Part shown: positions 1 to 8,484 of the stretch, one piece after another
How the letters are laid out: the number at the start of each line of letters is the position of its first letter
How positions within the stretch are numbered: the stretch's first letter is position 1
Assembly (NCBI GenBank): GCA_017531585.1
Contig: JAFXKT010000001.1
Coordinates: 1 to 64,000, forward strand
DNA length: 64,000 bases
Direction: 5' to 3'
DNA from: Candidatus Saccharimonadota bacterium
GTDB taxonomy: Bacteria > Patescibacteriota > Saccharimonadia > Saccharimonadales > Saccharimonadaceae
Notes under the pieces: generated by a model
Seen by the model: only the letters and a program-made list of their open reading frames with translations
What the model was told of the DNA's origin: nothing
Database searches by the model: none
Program-made: the position numbers and the translations under genes

Positions 1-1101
1 GATGAAGATGAGGATGAAGACGAGGATGACGAGGAAGATGACGACGACGATCTAGACGACGAGTCCGAAGAAGAGTCCGAGGAAGACGACGAAGAGGAAG
101 AAGACGAAGACAAGGACGACGAAGAGGAAGAAGAACCAAAGGTCGTTACCAAAAAGAAATCTTCGAAGAAAGCTTCCAAGAAAGCTAAGGCCGAGTTCAA
201 AAACAACGTAAAGAAGAACAAATCTGCAAAGGTTACAACCAAGATTATTAGCTCCAAGGCAAAGCCAAGCGCAGTAAAGACCTTCTTTGCTCGCAAGGGT
301 GACGAGAACGAAAATATTCTTACTATCTTCAAAGATACAAGAATCATTGGCGCTATCGTTGGCGAGATCTTCGGTACAGCTATCATTACCATGATTGCTC
401 TTACCCTCGGTCTATTTAACCCACTTTACATGATCCTTGCTTACGTCGGTATTACACTTGCTATTGTCAAGCTATCCGGCGCACACCTAAACCCAATCGT
501 TACCGCAGGTATGATGGCAAGCCGCCGCGTTTCAGCAGTTCGTGGTGTTATCTACATCATTTCTCAGGTACTTGGTTCATGGCTAGGCTTCCTAGTAATT
601 AATGGTTTCTACCAGGCTGGTATCAACTCTGGCAACATCGAAGCTGCCACATCTGTTTTGCCGACCCTAACCGCAACTGGCGATCTAGTAGCAGCAAACG
701 CAGATTACAGCTTCTTCTGGGCTGTCACAATGGTAGAATTCATTGGTGCTATCATCATTGCTTTCTTCTTTGCTCGTGCACAGCGCGTCAAAGAAAACAA
801 AGTCGCATTTGCTATCACTGTATCCGCTGGCGTATTTGTCGCTATGCTTCTTGCAGTTGTCATCAATAGCAACTTCTTTGGTCAGCAATCCAACACCTTC
901 GTACTAAACCCAGCTGTTGGTATGATGTATGGCATCTTCCCAGCAAGCGCAGAAGGCGTAGATTCCCTAATGAACGCTTTGATGCCAATGCTAGTTACCT
1001 ATGTAATCTTCCCAATATTTGGTGGCGTTCTAGGCTTCTATCTATCCGACTTCGCTAACCTTATGGAAGGCAAAGATCTAAAAGATAACGTCGAAGAATA
1101 A
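1..1101 (+). CDS. Aquaporin-like (MIP family) channel with acidic N-terminal tail, 5' partial
   Basis: The reading frame is open from the first base, so the start lies outside the window. The visible protein has 366 residues. About 46 nearly uninterrupted Asp/Glu residues are followed by a Lys/Ser-rich linker and then a membrane domain. Both MIP half-helix motifs are visible: SGAHLNPIVTAG (NPA changed to NPI) and FVLNPAVGMMYG. The Arg that normally follows the second NPA as part of the selectivity filter is replaced by Val. The family conducts water, glycerol or other small solutes across the cytoplasmic membrane; the substrate cannot be told from this sequence. The low-complexity tail is presumably cytoplasmic. 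It is followed by a clear terminator and is unrelated in function to its neighbours. Confidence 0.85.
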   Translation, partial: DEDEDEDEDDEEDDDDDLDDESEEESEEDDEEEEDEDKDDEEEEEPKVVTKKKSSKKASKKAKAEFKNNVKKNKSAKVTTKIISSKAKPSAVKTFFARKGDENENILTIFKDTRIIGAIVGEIFGTAIITMIALTLGLFNPLYMILAYVGITLAIVKLSGAHLNPIVTAGMMASRRVSAVRGVIYIISQVLGSWLGFLVINGFYQAGINSGNIEAATSVLPTLTATGDLVAANADYSFFWAVTMVEFIGAIIIAFFFARAQRVKENKVAFAITVSAGVFVAMLLAVVINSNFFGQQSNTFVLNPAVGMMYGIFPASAEGVDSLMNALMPMLVTYVIFPIFGGVLGFYLSDFANLMEGKDLKDNVEE

Positions 1102-1117
1102 TTCGATTACAACAAAA

Positions 1118-1145
1118 GCTCCCCTTTTAATATGGGGAGTTTTTT
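1118..1145 (+). terminator. Intrinsic terminator of the aquaporin gene
   Basis: CTCCCC (1119-1124) pairs with GGGGAG (1134-1139) and is followed by a run of T. Confidence 0.85.
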
Positions 1146-1150
1146 GTGGG

Positions 1151-1179
1151 CAAAAAATATCCCGCTCGCATCGAGCGGG
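1151..1179 (-). terminator. Intrinsic terminator of the small gene at 1201-1560
   Basis: CCCGCTCG (1161-1168) pairs with CGAGCGGG (1172-1179). Read on the minus strand it is followed by ATATTTTTTG. It lies just downstream of the minus-strand gene and convergent with the aquaporin terminator. Confidence 0.8.
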
Positions 1180-1200
1180 AGTAAACGAAAGAAGAAATGT

Positions 1201-1560
1201 TTAGCCAATAAGGCTATCGATCAGAGCCTGGAAGGTCATTCCGGTGTCGCTCTTTCGAACGCTAACGACCTTGATGCCGCCATCATCCAAGACGAAGCGA
1301 ACATTGAACTTGCTCTCACAATCACGATCACAGGCATCAAGCAGAGTCTTGACCACCCAGGACGAATCTGCATCGTAGTCCTTGATGTAGTCAGGATCGG
1401 CATTGAAGTCGCCGTCGAGATCGCGGTTGCGGTAGCTGATACTAACTTTGACTTCGTCCTCCAGAGAACCGGAGGCAGCCAGCAGCATCTGGGTGCTCGC
1501 AAGGTTGTCGAACTTGAGGCCGATTTTTCTGGGGTCTTTGCTGTTTCGATAGACTTTCAT
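1201..1560 (-). CDS. Hypothetical small protein, 119 aa
   Basis: I do not recognise a family. This strand was chosen over the overlapping plus-strand frame because it has its own promoter (TTGAAA-N17-TATAAT at 1636-1664), a purine-rich ribosome-binding stretch (AAAGGGGAT) about 8 bases before the ATG, and a terminator just after the stop. The protein is soluble with no signal peptide or membrane segment. It is rich in Asp in the middle (RNRDLDGDFNADPDY) and has two Cys (DACDRDCES). The ~75-base leader and Shine-Dalgarno start set it apart from the leaderless genes of this window and are shared with other accessory genes here. Confidence 0.7.
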   Translation of the reverse strand: MKVYRNSKDPRKIGLKFDNLASTQMLLAASGSLEDEVKVSISYRNRDLDGDFNADPDYIKDYDADSSWVVKTLLDACDRDCESKFNVRFVLDDGGIKVVSVRKSDTGMTFQALIDSLIG

Positions 1561-1635
1561 GAAGCTCTATCCCCTTTCTAAAATAGTAATGTACGTCCCT
1601 TTTGGTGTCCGAAGTTCTCAGGAACGAGTAGCTTT

Positions 1636-1664
1636 ATTATATCATATTTTGCAATAATTTTCAA
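1636..1664 (-). promoter_or_regulatory. Sigma70-type promoter of the 1201-1560 gene
   Basis: Minus-strand TTGAAA (1659-1664), 17-base spacer, TATAAT (1636-1641). Transcription would start near 1629, giving a leader of about 70 bases. Confidence 0.75.
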
Positions 1665-1691
1665 GTTGTAGAACTTTTTTAGAAAAAACTC

Positions 1692-1720
1692 TTGCAAGCG
1701 CAAAATACTTATGTTAATAT
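1692..1720 (+). promoter_or_regulatory. Promoter of the repeat surface protein
   Basis: TTGCAA (1692-1697), 17 bases, TAATAT (1715-1720), preceded by the extended -10 element TATG. It is divergent from the promoter at 1636-1664. Confidence 0.7.
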
Positions 1721-1770
1721 ATCCTTAAACAGGTCAAAATAAACATTATAAAACAGAGAGGTGTAAGAAA

Positions 1771-4620
1771 ATGCGTCTAAATTTGCGCAATTTTCGAGCA
1801 AGCAGGATAGCATCCACTCTATCCGCACTAGCGCTCGTACTAGGAATAGGCGTAATTGCCAGCACAATAATAAAAAATAGCGCCCACGCTGACGTGTCAG
1901 ACTTGGTTCCACAGAGAACCGATGTAAGCGCGCCAACTGTTAGCGCAACCGATGGTACTTCCAAACTCACTAGCGACAGAACATTCGCAAATGCTAGCGT
2001 TGCCCAGATTTTTGACGGCAACTTCGGTTCTACCGGTGCGCTCGGCAATTTTCATATTATTGCTTTCAATAACTTCAATCAGAAGCAGCAGGCTTATGGC
2101 AACATTGCGGTAAACTACCTTACTGGCCGTGGTAATAATATTGCACACTTCGATGTTCCAACTGCAAACTATATTAAATCCGCAGACGATGAAGTTGGTC
2201 TTCTCAGCTTCTATGCTGGCGACGACCATGCAAATTCAAGTGTCCTTATTGTAGGTAACGACGTTAACGCCAGTGGTAAACCATCACAGAACGCCACGGA
2301 CGGTTTTGGCGAGATTTGGACTTTCAATGGGGCAGACATAAATGGCCCAAAGCGCAAAGAGGGCGAAGGCTCTGTCAATTACTACGACAACCTCTGGAAA
2401 GAAGATGTTAATGGACCTGCATTCTTGGATTTAGATGCCGTAAAAGCTGACGCAATTGAACAAAACCAGCTAATTAGAAATACACCTGATACTAATACGG
2501 TTACTGGTACAACCGAACGCACCGATCAAGAAATGAACCTTAAGTATCTTCGCATTTCTAATGACGAAGGCGCTAACTACGTAACTATTAATGCCTACAA
2601 TTTGCTAGACCCAACTACAGAAATCGAAGTTGTAGGCTTCGATCAAAACAAGCCTTCTTCCCTCGTAGTAAACGTGGATTTAAAGGATTATCCAGAAGAA
2701 TTTGAGCTAAGAAGCGGTTTTAGGATTTGCTACGACGAAGGAAAGACTAATCCAGATTATTTCGATCCAGCCAATAATAAATTTGACCCTGATTCTGGCA
2801 AAGGTCTAATGGATGAATGGCATGTATCTCACGAAGCACAGCTAAATCATACCGAAGAACAGGTCAGCTGCTTGCGCTATAAGGTAACAAACTACCAGTA
2901 TCCAAACCACATCATCCTTAACGTATTCGATTCTAGTAAGTCCGACGGTGTATATACCGGAAAAGTCACCACTAGCAACCACTCGAGCTCAACAATCATT
3001 GCTCCTGGCGCTAGCGTAAACGTTGCTGTAGACGGCCTACAGGGTATAATTATCGCTAACAATATTGATCTAGAAGGCGACTCATACTATCTTTCCCTAA
3101 ACGACTTAGCGTCATTAACGCCTGACCCAGAATATACCCTCACGGTTACTTATGTTTGGGAAGACGGCAGTGAAGCCGCTCCAACAAAGAGTGAAACTGG
3201 CAAAGTAGCTGGCGATACCTGGAACGAAACTGGCACAAGAAGCGTAAGCTTCCACGGCACCGCCCTAAACTATCCTGGCGAAATTGTCCTAGACCCAGCC
3301 TACGATGTAGCTTCTGGTACATTTAGCAACCGCGATATCCACGTACAATACATCTACAAGATGCATCCACTTGATGTAATCTATGCCGAGGAAGGCGAGA
3401 ACGATTCCTACACCGAAATTTCACACAAAGATACGCAGTATATCCCTGATGGCGGCAACTATGCCGAAGAGCCAATCGATTTAACTAGCGACGGTTACGA
3501 ATATGTCGGCATTCACAGCACGAGCTCACCAGTCTCGACAACTAACATGAAGGACAGCGCAACTGTAATCTTCATCTACAGAAAGAAGTCCTACACCCTC
3601 ACGGTTACTTATGTTTGGGAAGACGGCAGCGAAGCCGCAACACAAAAGTACCAAGAAGGCTTCCATAAAAATGACACCTGGGATGAGACAGGCACAAGAA
3701 GCGTAAGCTTCCACGGCACCGCTCTAGACTATCCTGGCGAAATCGTCCTAGACCCAGCTTACGATGCAGCTTCTGGCACATTCGACGATAGCAACATTCA
3801 CATTCAGTTCATCTACAAGATGCACTCTCTCGACGTAATCTATGCCGAAAGAGGCGAAAATGACGCCTATACCGAAATCTCGCACAAAGATACGCAGTAT
3901 ATTCCTGATGGTGGCAACTATGCCGAAGAGCCAATCGACCTTACTGCGCAGGATTACGAATACTACGGCACACATAGTACGAGCGACCCAGCCACCAAGA
4001 CTAACATGAAGGCGAACGCAACCGTAATCTTCCTTTATGACAAGATTAAGCGCTACAATTTGACCGTCACTTATGTTTGGGAAGACGGCAGCGAAGCCGC
4101 TCCAACAAAGAGCGAAACTGGCAAACTAGCTGGCGAAACTTGGGAAGAAGCTGGCGTAACCGAAGTAAGTTATCACGGTAAAGATATCGACTATGCGGGC
4201 GTAATTACACTTGACCCAGCTTACGATGAAGATTCTGGCACATTCAGTGACCGCAATATCCATGTTCAGTTCATCTACAAGATGCACTCTCTCGACGTAA
4301 TCTATGCCGAAGAAGGCGAGAACGATACCTACACCGAATTCGAAAGCAAGGATCGCGTATGGATTCCAGATGGCGGTAGCTATAGTGAAACCGAGAAAGA
4401 CTTCTCTAGCAAGGGTTACGAATATGTTGGCGTTCATAGCACAAGTTCCGAAACTTCTACGGATAATATGACTAAGAACGAAACAGTAATCTTCATTTAC
4501 AAGAAGAAAGTTCCAGAAAACCCAGACACAGCGAGCCACAATATCTGGATGATTGGTCTCGGAAGCGTTAGCTTCATCGCAGCATCATTCTTCCTAGTAA
4601 ATAGGGCTATCAAGAGATAA
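1771..4620 (+). CDS. Secreted repeat surface protein with C-terminal anchor signal
   Basis: 949 residues. The N-terminus has a basic region and a hydrophobic stretch ending in SAHA|D (residues ~38-41), a plausible signal peptidase site. Residues ~75-130 (GNFHIIAFNNFNQ, YGNIAVNYL) resemble the choice-of-anchor-A type of surface domain; this is a weak recognition. Residues 455-915 are three tandem repeats of 153-154 residues, each starting Y-x-L-T-V-T-Y-V-W-E-D-G-S-E, similar to MucBP-like adhesion repeats. The C-terminus is a sorting signal in form: NPDTA, a hydrophobic segment and a basic tail (NRAIKR). The motif resembles class B sortase NPxTx signals more than LPxTG, which fits the class B sortase at 60864-61694. 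A GAGAGGTG ribosome-binding site precedes the ATG. Likely an adhesin on the cell surface; partner unknown. Confidence 0.85.
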   Translation: MRLNLRNFRASRIASTLSALALVLGIGVIASTIIKNSAHADVSDLVPQRTDVSAPTVSATDGTSKLTSDRTFANASVAQIFDGNFGSTGALGNFHIIAFNNFNQKQQAYGNIAVNYLTGRGNNIAHFDVPTANYIKSADDEVGLLSFYAGDDHANSSVLIVGNDVNASGKPSQNATDGFGEIWTFNGADINGPKRKEGEGSVNYYDNLWKEDVNGPAFLDLDAVKADAIEQNQLIRNTPDTNTVTGTTERTDQEMNLKYLRISNDEGANYVTINAYNLLDPTTEIEVVGFDQNKPSSLVVNVDLKDYPEEFELRSGFRICYDEGKTNPDYFDPANNKFDPDSGKGLMDEWHVSHEAQLNHTEEQVSCLRYKVTNYQYPNHIILNVFDSSKSDGVYTGKVTTSNHSSSTIIAPGASVNVAVDGLQGIIIANNIDLEGDSYYLSLNDLASLTPDPEYTLTVTYVWEDGSEAAPTKSETGKVAGDTWNETGTRSVSFHGTALNYPGEIVLDPAYDVASGTFSNRDIHVQYIYKMHPLDVIYAEEGENDSYTEISHKDTQYIPDGGNYAEEPIDLTSDGYEYVGIHSTSSPVSTTNMKDSATVIFIYRKKSYTLTVTYVWEDGSEAATQKYQEGFHKNDTWDETGTRSVSFHGTALDYPGEIVLDPAYDAASGTFDDSNIHIQFIYKMHSLDVIYAERGENDAYTEISHKDTQYIPDGGNYAEEPIDLTAQDYEYYGTHSTSDPATKTNMKANATVIFLYDKIKRYNLTVTYVWEDGSEAAPTKSETGKLAGETWEEAGVTEVSYHGKDIDYAGVITLDPAYDEDSGTFSDRNIHVQFIYKMHSLDVIYAEEGENDTYTEFESKDRVWIPDGGSYSETEKDFSSKGYEYVGVHSTSSETSTDNMTKNETVIFIYKKKVPENPDTASHNIWMIGLGSVSFIAASFFLVNRAIKR
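3133..4512 (+). repeat. Three tandem ~460-bp coding repeats
   Basis: Units start at 3133, 3592 and 4054 (459 and 462 bases apart). They share long stretches of near-identical DNA, for example the bases coding TVTYVWEDGSEAA, so the array was probably amplified recently and could change copy number by recombination. Confidence 0.9.
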
Positions 4621-4630
4621 TCCTCATAAA

Positions 4631-4656
4631 CCACCGCACATAAAGCGGTGGTTTTT
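4631..4656 (+). terminator. Terminator of the surface protein gene
   Basis: CCACCGC (4631-4637) pairs with GCGGTGG (4645-4651), followed by five T. Confidence 0.9.
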
Positions 4657-4695
4657 GATTTACTTAAGCTTTGCTTTATGTTTTTTGAGGCAAAC

Positions 4696-4717
4696 AAAAA
4701 TCCCCTCTTTCGAGGGG
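4696..4717 (-). terminator. Terminator of the rpsB-tsf operon
   Basis: CCCCTC (4702-4707) pairs with GAGGGG (4712-4717); on the minus strand the tail is ATTTTTG. Confidence 0.85.
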
Positions 4718-4737
4718 ACCTTTGTCTGTTACTCTAA

Positions 4738-5370
4738 TTACTCAGTAACACCAAGCTCGATGCGCTTGAACTGCTTAACGACGATGTTTTCGCCAAGCTT
4801 TGCGTTAGCTTCCTTGATGAACTGTTCAACAGTTTTCTTATCATCAAAGATGTATGGCTGGTTCATAAGAACGCGATCGGAGAAAGCTTTGGAAACTTTC
4901 TTTGCAAGAATTTCCTGCTTCTTGTCTTCTGGCTCTTTACCAGTTAGAGATGCTTCAGCTTCTTTGATAGCTTCTGCACGCTTCTCTTCTGGGATCTGAT
5001 CCTCAGTGACATAAAGTGGGTTCATAGAAGCAACCTGCATTGCAATCTTGTGTGTAAGATCTTTGAATTCATCGGTCTTAGCAACGAAAGATGTTTCGCA
5101 GTTAACTTCAACGATAGCACCAATGCGACCATCATGGATATAGGCATCAACGAGACCTTCGCGAGTTTCGCGATCGCCACGCTTTTCAGCCTTTGTCATA
5201 CCCTTCTTGCGCATTTCAGAAAGAGCTTTGTCGAAATCACCTTTAGCTTCGACGAGAGCTTTCTTAGCATCGGTTAGGCCAACACCGGAAAGTTCTTTTA
5301 GCTTCTTGATAAGCTCAATGCTGATAGCTTTTGCTTCACCAGCAACTTCTTTTACGGTTTTATCTGCCAT
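4738..5370 (-). CDS. tsf: Translation elongation factor Ts
   Basis: 210 residues. EF-Ts releases GDP from EF-Tu so that it can be recharged with GTP. The N-terminal UBA-like domain carries the EF-Tu contact motif SGVGLTDAKKALVEAKGD, and the core has IGAIVEVNCETSFVA. The length matches the short EF-Ts type (about 200 residues) rather than the ~280-residue E. coli form. A 13-residue extension (MADKTVKEVAGEA) precedes the usual start of the family. It lies 69 bases downstream of rpsB in the conserved rpsB-tsf order and ends at a strong terminator. Confidence 0.97.
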   Translation of the reverse strand: MADKTVKEVAGEAKAISIELIKKLKELSGVGLTDAKKALVEAKGDFDKALSEMRKKGMTKAEKRGDRETREGLVDAYIHDGRIGAIVEVNCETSFVAKTDEFKDLTHKIAMQVASMNPLYVTEDQIPEEKRAEAIKEAEASLTGKEPEDKKQEILAKKVSKAFSDRVLMNQPYIFDDKKTVEQFIKEANAKLGENIVVKQFKRIELGVTE

Positions 5371-5439
5371 TTTTCCTCCTTAGGAATTTTATTTTCCAAT
5401 GTTTAGAATCCTTCACGGATTCGGAACTAAGCTTGTTAA

Positions 5440-6141
5440 TTAGTTCTTAGCAATCTTTGCCTTGCCTTCTTTGATAGCTTCTGCAAAGTAGTTCAAGATT
5501 AGCTGAACTGCCTTGATAGCGTCATCGTTAGCAGGAATTGGATAATCTACAGTTGTAGGATCAGTGTTTGTATCAGCGATTGCGAATACAGGAATGTTAA
5601 GAGTCTTAGCTTCCTTGATTGCGTTCTTGTCCTGAATCATGTCAGTAACGATAACTGCAACTGGCTGTTCGGTCATATTCTTGATACCACCGTAGCGCTC
5701 GTTGAGCATATCGATTTCTTCCTGGAAGCGCTGAACTTCAAGCTTGCTGTAGCGCTTTTCAAGTTCACCACTTGCCATGCGCTTTTCAAGATCTTTTAGC
5801 TTGCGGATCTGTTTGTTAACAGTATCGACGTTCGTAAGCATACCGCCAACCCAACGTACAGTTACGTATGGCATGTCGATAGATTCAGCAACTTCTTTGA
5901 CAGCGTCTTTAAGCTGCTTCTTGGTACCAACGAAAAGAACTTTCTTGCCCTTAGCTGCGAGCTTGGTTAGCTCTGGAAGAGCTGCGTCGAGAGCGTCGAC
6001 AGTCTTTTCAAGGTTAATAATGTGAGCGCCATTGCGCTTGCTGTGGATGTATGGAGCCATCTTTGGGTGCCAGCGGCTAGTCTTATGACCAAAATGCGCA
6101 CCAGTAGCCAAGAGCTCCTTGATATCTGCTTGTACAGGCAT
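5440..6141 (-). CDS. rpsB: 30S ribosomal protein S2
   Basis: 233 residues of the small-subunit protein S2. The family start LLATGAHFGHKTSRWHPKM is clear, followed by the usual FVGTKKQLKDAV and PVFAIADTNTDP motifs. A GGAGAAGG ribosome-binding site lies 7 bases before the ATG. It is the first gene of the rpsB-tsf operon. Between the two genes a small inverted repeat (GAATCC/GGATTC, 5406-5422) could tune the S2:Ts ratio. Confidence 0.97.
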   Translation of the reverse strand: MPVQADIKELLATGAHFGHKTSRWHPKMAPYIHSKRNGAHIINLEKTVDALDAALPELTKLAAKGKKVLFVGTKKQLKDAVKEVAESIDMPYVTVRWVGGMLTNVDTVNKQIRKLKDLEKRMASGELEKRYSKLEVQRFQEEIDMLNERYGGIKNMTEQPVAVIVTDMIQDKNAIKEAKTLNIPVFAIADTNTDPTTVDYPIPANDDAIKAVQLILNYFAEAIKEGKAKIAKN

Positions 6142-6158
6142 CTTCTACCTTCTCCTTT

Positions 6159-6220
6159 GTCTAGGGGATGTGTTTACAATCCTAGACTGTTTCGTTAAAT
6201 ATTATTACCTCGAAATTATA
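6159..6220 (-). promoter_or_regulatory. Promoter and hairpin leader of rpsB-tsf
   Basis: On the minus strand TATAAT (6215-6220) is followed by a leader of about 65 bases. In the leader GTCTAGG (6181-6187) can pair with CCTAGAC (6159-6165), placing a hairpin just before the ribosome-binding site. In other bacteria S2 represses its own operon through the leader; that this hairpin does the same is inference. Confidence 0.6.
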
Positions 6221-6234
6221 CCATGTTTTGAAAC

Positions 6235-6272
6235 AAAAGAAAAGCCCTAAACAGATAGGACTTTTCTTGTTT
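6235..6272 (-). terminator. Terminator of the HtrA gene
   Basis: AAGAAAAGCCCTA and TAGGACTTTTCTT form a 13-bp stem with one mismatch around a 6-base loop, with T-rich DNA on both sides. It may work in both directions. Confidence 0.7.
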
Positions 6273-6280
6273 TTTAGCTT

Positions 6281-7582
6281 TTACTCTTCGTAAGCTTCGA
6301 GTGTGACGTTTGTCGACATAGTTTTATCGTCACGAACAAACTCAACTTCGATCGTATCGCCAACCTTATATTCGCCAACTAGAGTACTTAGAGTGCCGGC
6401 CGCGCCGATAGTTACGCCGTTAATCTTGGTGATAATATCGCCATTCTTGATGCCAGCCTTGTCTGCTGCACCACCAGAAACAACAGAGTCTCTTTCGCGG
6501 CCACGGGAATCCTGAGAATAGAGATATGCACCGTAGTTTACCGGAAGATCATAAGCCTTAGTGATTTCTGGGGTAACAGTAATATATGAGACACCCATAA
6601 CTGCACGCTTTGCCTTGTTGTTCTCGATAATACTATTTAACATACCCTTGGTTGCAGAGATTGGAATTGCAAAGCCTAAGCCGTTTGCAGTTTCCGACGT
6701 CGCAGAGTTAATACCGATAACCTCACCGGCCGCGTTTACGAGTGGACCGCCAGAGTTACCATGGTTAATTGCGGCATCGGTCTGAATAAGGTCAGACAAT
6801 GTTTCGCCCTCATCATCGTCTTCGTCGTCATAGGCGGTAATCGTGCGACCTAGGCCGCTAACAATGCCTTCAGTGACAGAGTTCTGGAAGGCGCCAAGAG
6901 CATTACCAATAGCAAGAACAGGCTGACCAACGGAGAGAGTCTTAGAATCGCCAAGAGTCACCGTTGGTAAATCGCTAACATTATTAATCTTTAGATAAGC
7001 AACATCATTGAGCGGATCAAGACCAGCAACCTTTACGTCTTCGTAGGTATCGCCGTTATCCATGATAATCTGGATTTTTCTTGCACCATTTACAACGTGC
7101 TTATTAGTAATAACGTAGCCATCAGAGGTAACAATCATACCAGTACCAGCAGCTTGGACGACTTCAGACTGACCATATAGATAGCCATAGACACCGGAAG
7201 GCTGCGACTCAGCCTCTACGATAATAGAGACAACCGCAGGGGTAACCTTGGAGACAATGCCAGCAATAGAGGTTTCTTCGAACTCTACAGTATTGCCACT
7301 ATAGTAGCCGTCGCTACTGCCGCTCTGAACTACCCTTGGAGTATTTCTGTTCATGTAGGCCCAGATGCCGAAGCCGACACCGCCTACTGCGATTAGTAAT
7401 GCAAAGATAGAGATGACGACAGCGGCCGAAGCAGCACCATTACCACTCTTTTTTGCCTTTGGCTTTGGCGGAACAACCGGAGTAACTAACTGATGACTAT
7501 TCTGAACTGGTGACTTCGCCACAGGATGGCCAGTCGTCACTACAGGCTGCGTTTTGGATCCAGGAGTATTCCCACTATCCAT
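6281..7582 (-). CDS. Membrane-anchored HtrA/DegP-type serine protease
   Basis: 433 residues. Order: a Pro-rich cytoplasmic tail (1-48), one membrane segment (52-75), a trypsin-like protease domain and one C-terminal PDZ domain (about 330-430, IKNGDIITKINGV). The catalytic triad is visible as His162 (TNKHVVNGA), Asp193 (LNDVAYLKI) and Ser277 (HGNSGGPLV). A short acidic insertion (DDEDDDEGE, ~252-260) sits in the loop before the active serine. Such proteases degrade misfolded exported proteins outside the membrane. An AAGGAG site precedes the ATG. The single PDZ form matches Gram-positive HtrA rather than E. coli DegP. Confidence 0.95.
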   Translation of the reverse strand: MDSGNTPGSKTQPVVTTGHPVAKSPVQNSHQLVTPVVPPKPKAKKSGNGAASAAVVISIFALLIAVGGVGFGIWAYMNRNTPRVVQSGSSDGYYSGNTVEFEETSIAGIVSKVTPAVVSIIVEAESQPSGVYGYLYGQSEVVQAAGTGMIVTSDGYVITNKHVVNGARKIQIIMDNGDTYEDVKVAGLDPLNDVAYLKINNVSDLPTVTLGDSKTLSVGQPVLAIGNALGAFQNSVTEGIVSGLGRTITAYDDEDDDEGETLSDLIQTDAAINHGNSGGPLVNAAGEVIGINSATSETANGLGFAIPISATKGMLNSIIENNKAKRAVMGVSYITVTPEITKAYDLPVNYGAYLYSQDSRGRERDSVVSGGAADKAGIKNGDIITKINGVTIGAAGTLSTLVGEYKVGDTIEVEFVRDDKTMSTNVTLEAYEE

Positions 7583-7611
7583 AATTCTCCTTTCTTATTG
7601 TTTATCTAATT

Positions 7612-8400
7612 TTAAACGTCGAAGTTTGCTTTCGAGAAACAGAATATCATGACAAGTATAAGCGAAACTGAAAATATCGCTGGCAACAAGATATCGTCCA
7701 TACGAATCTTGCCGTCGTGTTTAAGGGCGGAAGTATAGCCCTTAGCAAAAGTAAAGAAGATAAGGCTTGCGACAATTGGAAGCTGAGGGATTGCATAAAC
7801 CGTTTCGGTTCCAATTACATAAACGATAGACCAGTGATAGAAGACCCAGGTAAGTTCTGCAAGAATCAACCCAGACAGGAAGGTCGTAAGCGTAAAATCT
7901 ACGTCATCACCTTGAACAAGAACGTGGCGGCTTGCGCCATAGCCAATAATAAAGCTGACAAGACAGCCCAAGAACGGATCAGCATGTGCAGCAATCGTGG
8001 CAACCGCGAAGGTGCCGAAGAAGATGGCCATCAAAGATTGAACCTGAGCAAAAACGATGGAGCTCTGTGGCTTAATCGCAACGAGCCAGATGGCATAGAT
8101 AATGGTCAGAATTACGTGCCACATATTGAGGCCATTCGAGCCAGCGACAGAAACTAGGAGCGCAAGACTTACGCCAACAATAAAGTCTACGAGGTTGGAT
8201 TTGATATTAATCCACCAGTAGCGTGGGCGGACCGCAATAACGCGCCACTTAGACAGGATCACAAGAAGGATGGCAAAAACACAGTTACCGCTAATTACGG
8301 TTAGCGCAGTAGAAACAACCGCCAAGGCAATATTTAGCCCAACGTGAACTATAGAACTCAAGACATTTCGCCCCTTGCGAAGCATTATGAAATCAGCCAT
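7612..8400 (-). CDS. Polytopic membrane protein of unknown function
   Basis: 262 residues from the ATG at 8398-8400 (MADFIMLRKG). I do not recognise a family. It has about seven to eight hydrophobic segments with short loops and few charged residues. The frame is open further upstream, but that part overlaps the divergent lepB start, and the -10 box (TATGCTAAAAT, 8411-8420 on the minus strand) lies inside it, so translation must start downstream of it. ATG at 8412 overlaps the -10 box itself. The choice of 8400 would leave a leader of only a few bases. Confidence 0.7.
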   Translation of the reverse strand: MADFIMLRKGRNVLSSIVHVGLNIALAVVSTALTVISGNCVFAILLVILSKWRVIAVRPRYWWINIKSNLVDFIVGVSLALLVSVAGSNGLNMWHVILTIIYAIWLVAIKPQSSIVFAQVQSLMAIFFGTFAVATIAAHADPFLGCLVSFIIGYGASRHVLVQGDDVDFTLTTFLSGLILAELTWVFYHWSIVYVIGTETVYAIPQLPIVASLIFFTFAKGYTSALKHDGKIRMDDILLPAIFSVSLILVMIFCFSKANFDV

Positions 8401-8410
8401 AACTTTTATC

Positions 8411-8477
8411 ATTTTAGCATAAGGCGAGCTTTGTTGCCACTGGCGCGTTTTTAAGCCAGCTCTACTTATGCTAAAAT
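8411..8477. promoter_or_regulatory. Divergent promoters with extended -10 boxes
   Basis: The same 11-mer TATGCTAAAAT occurs on both strands: plus-strand -10 at 8472-8477 for lepB, 7 bases before its ATG, and minus-strand -10 at 8411-8416 for the membrane protein. Both transcripts would start at or next to the start codon. Confidence 0.7.
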
Positions 8478-8484
8478 AATATGT

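Noticed and set aside
1132-1581. 149-codon plus-strand ORF over the 119-aa minus-strand gene
   Set aside because: No ribosome-binding site; it begins in the terminator region. The minus-strand frame has promoter, ribosome-binding site and terminator.
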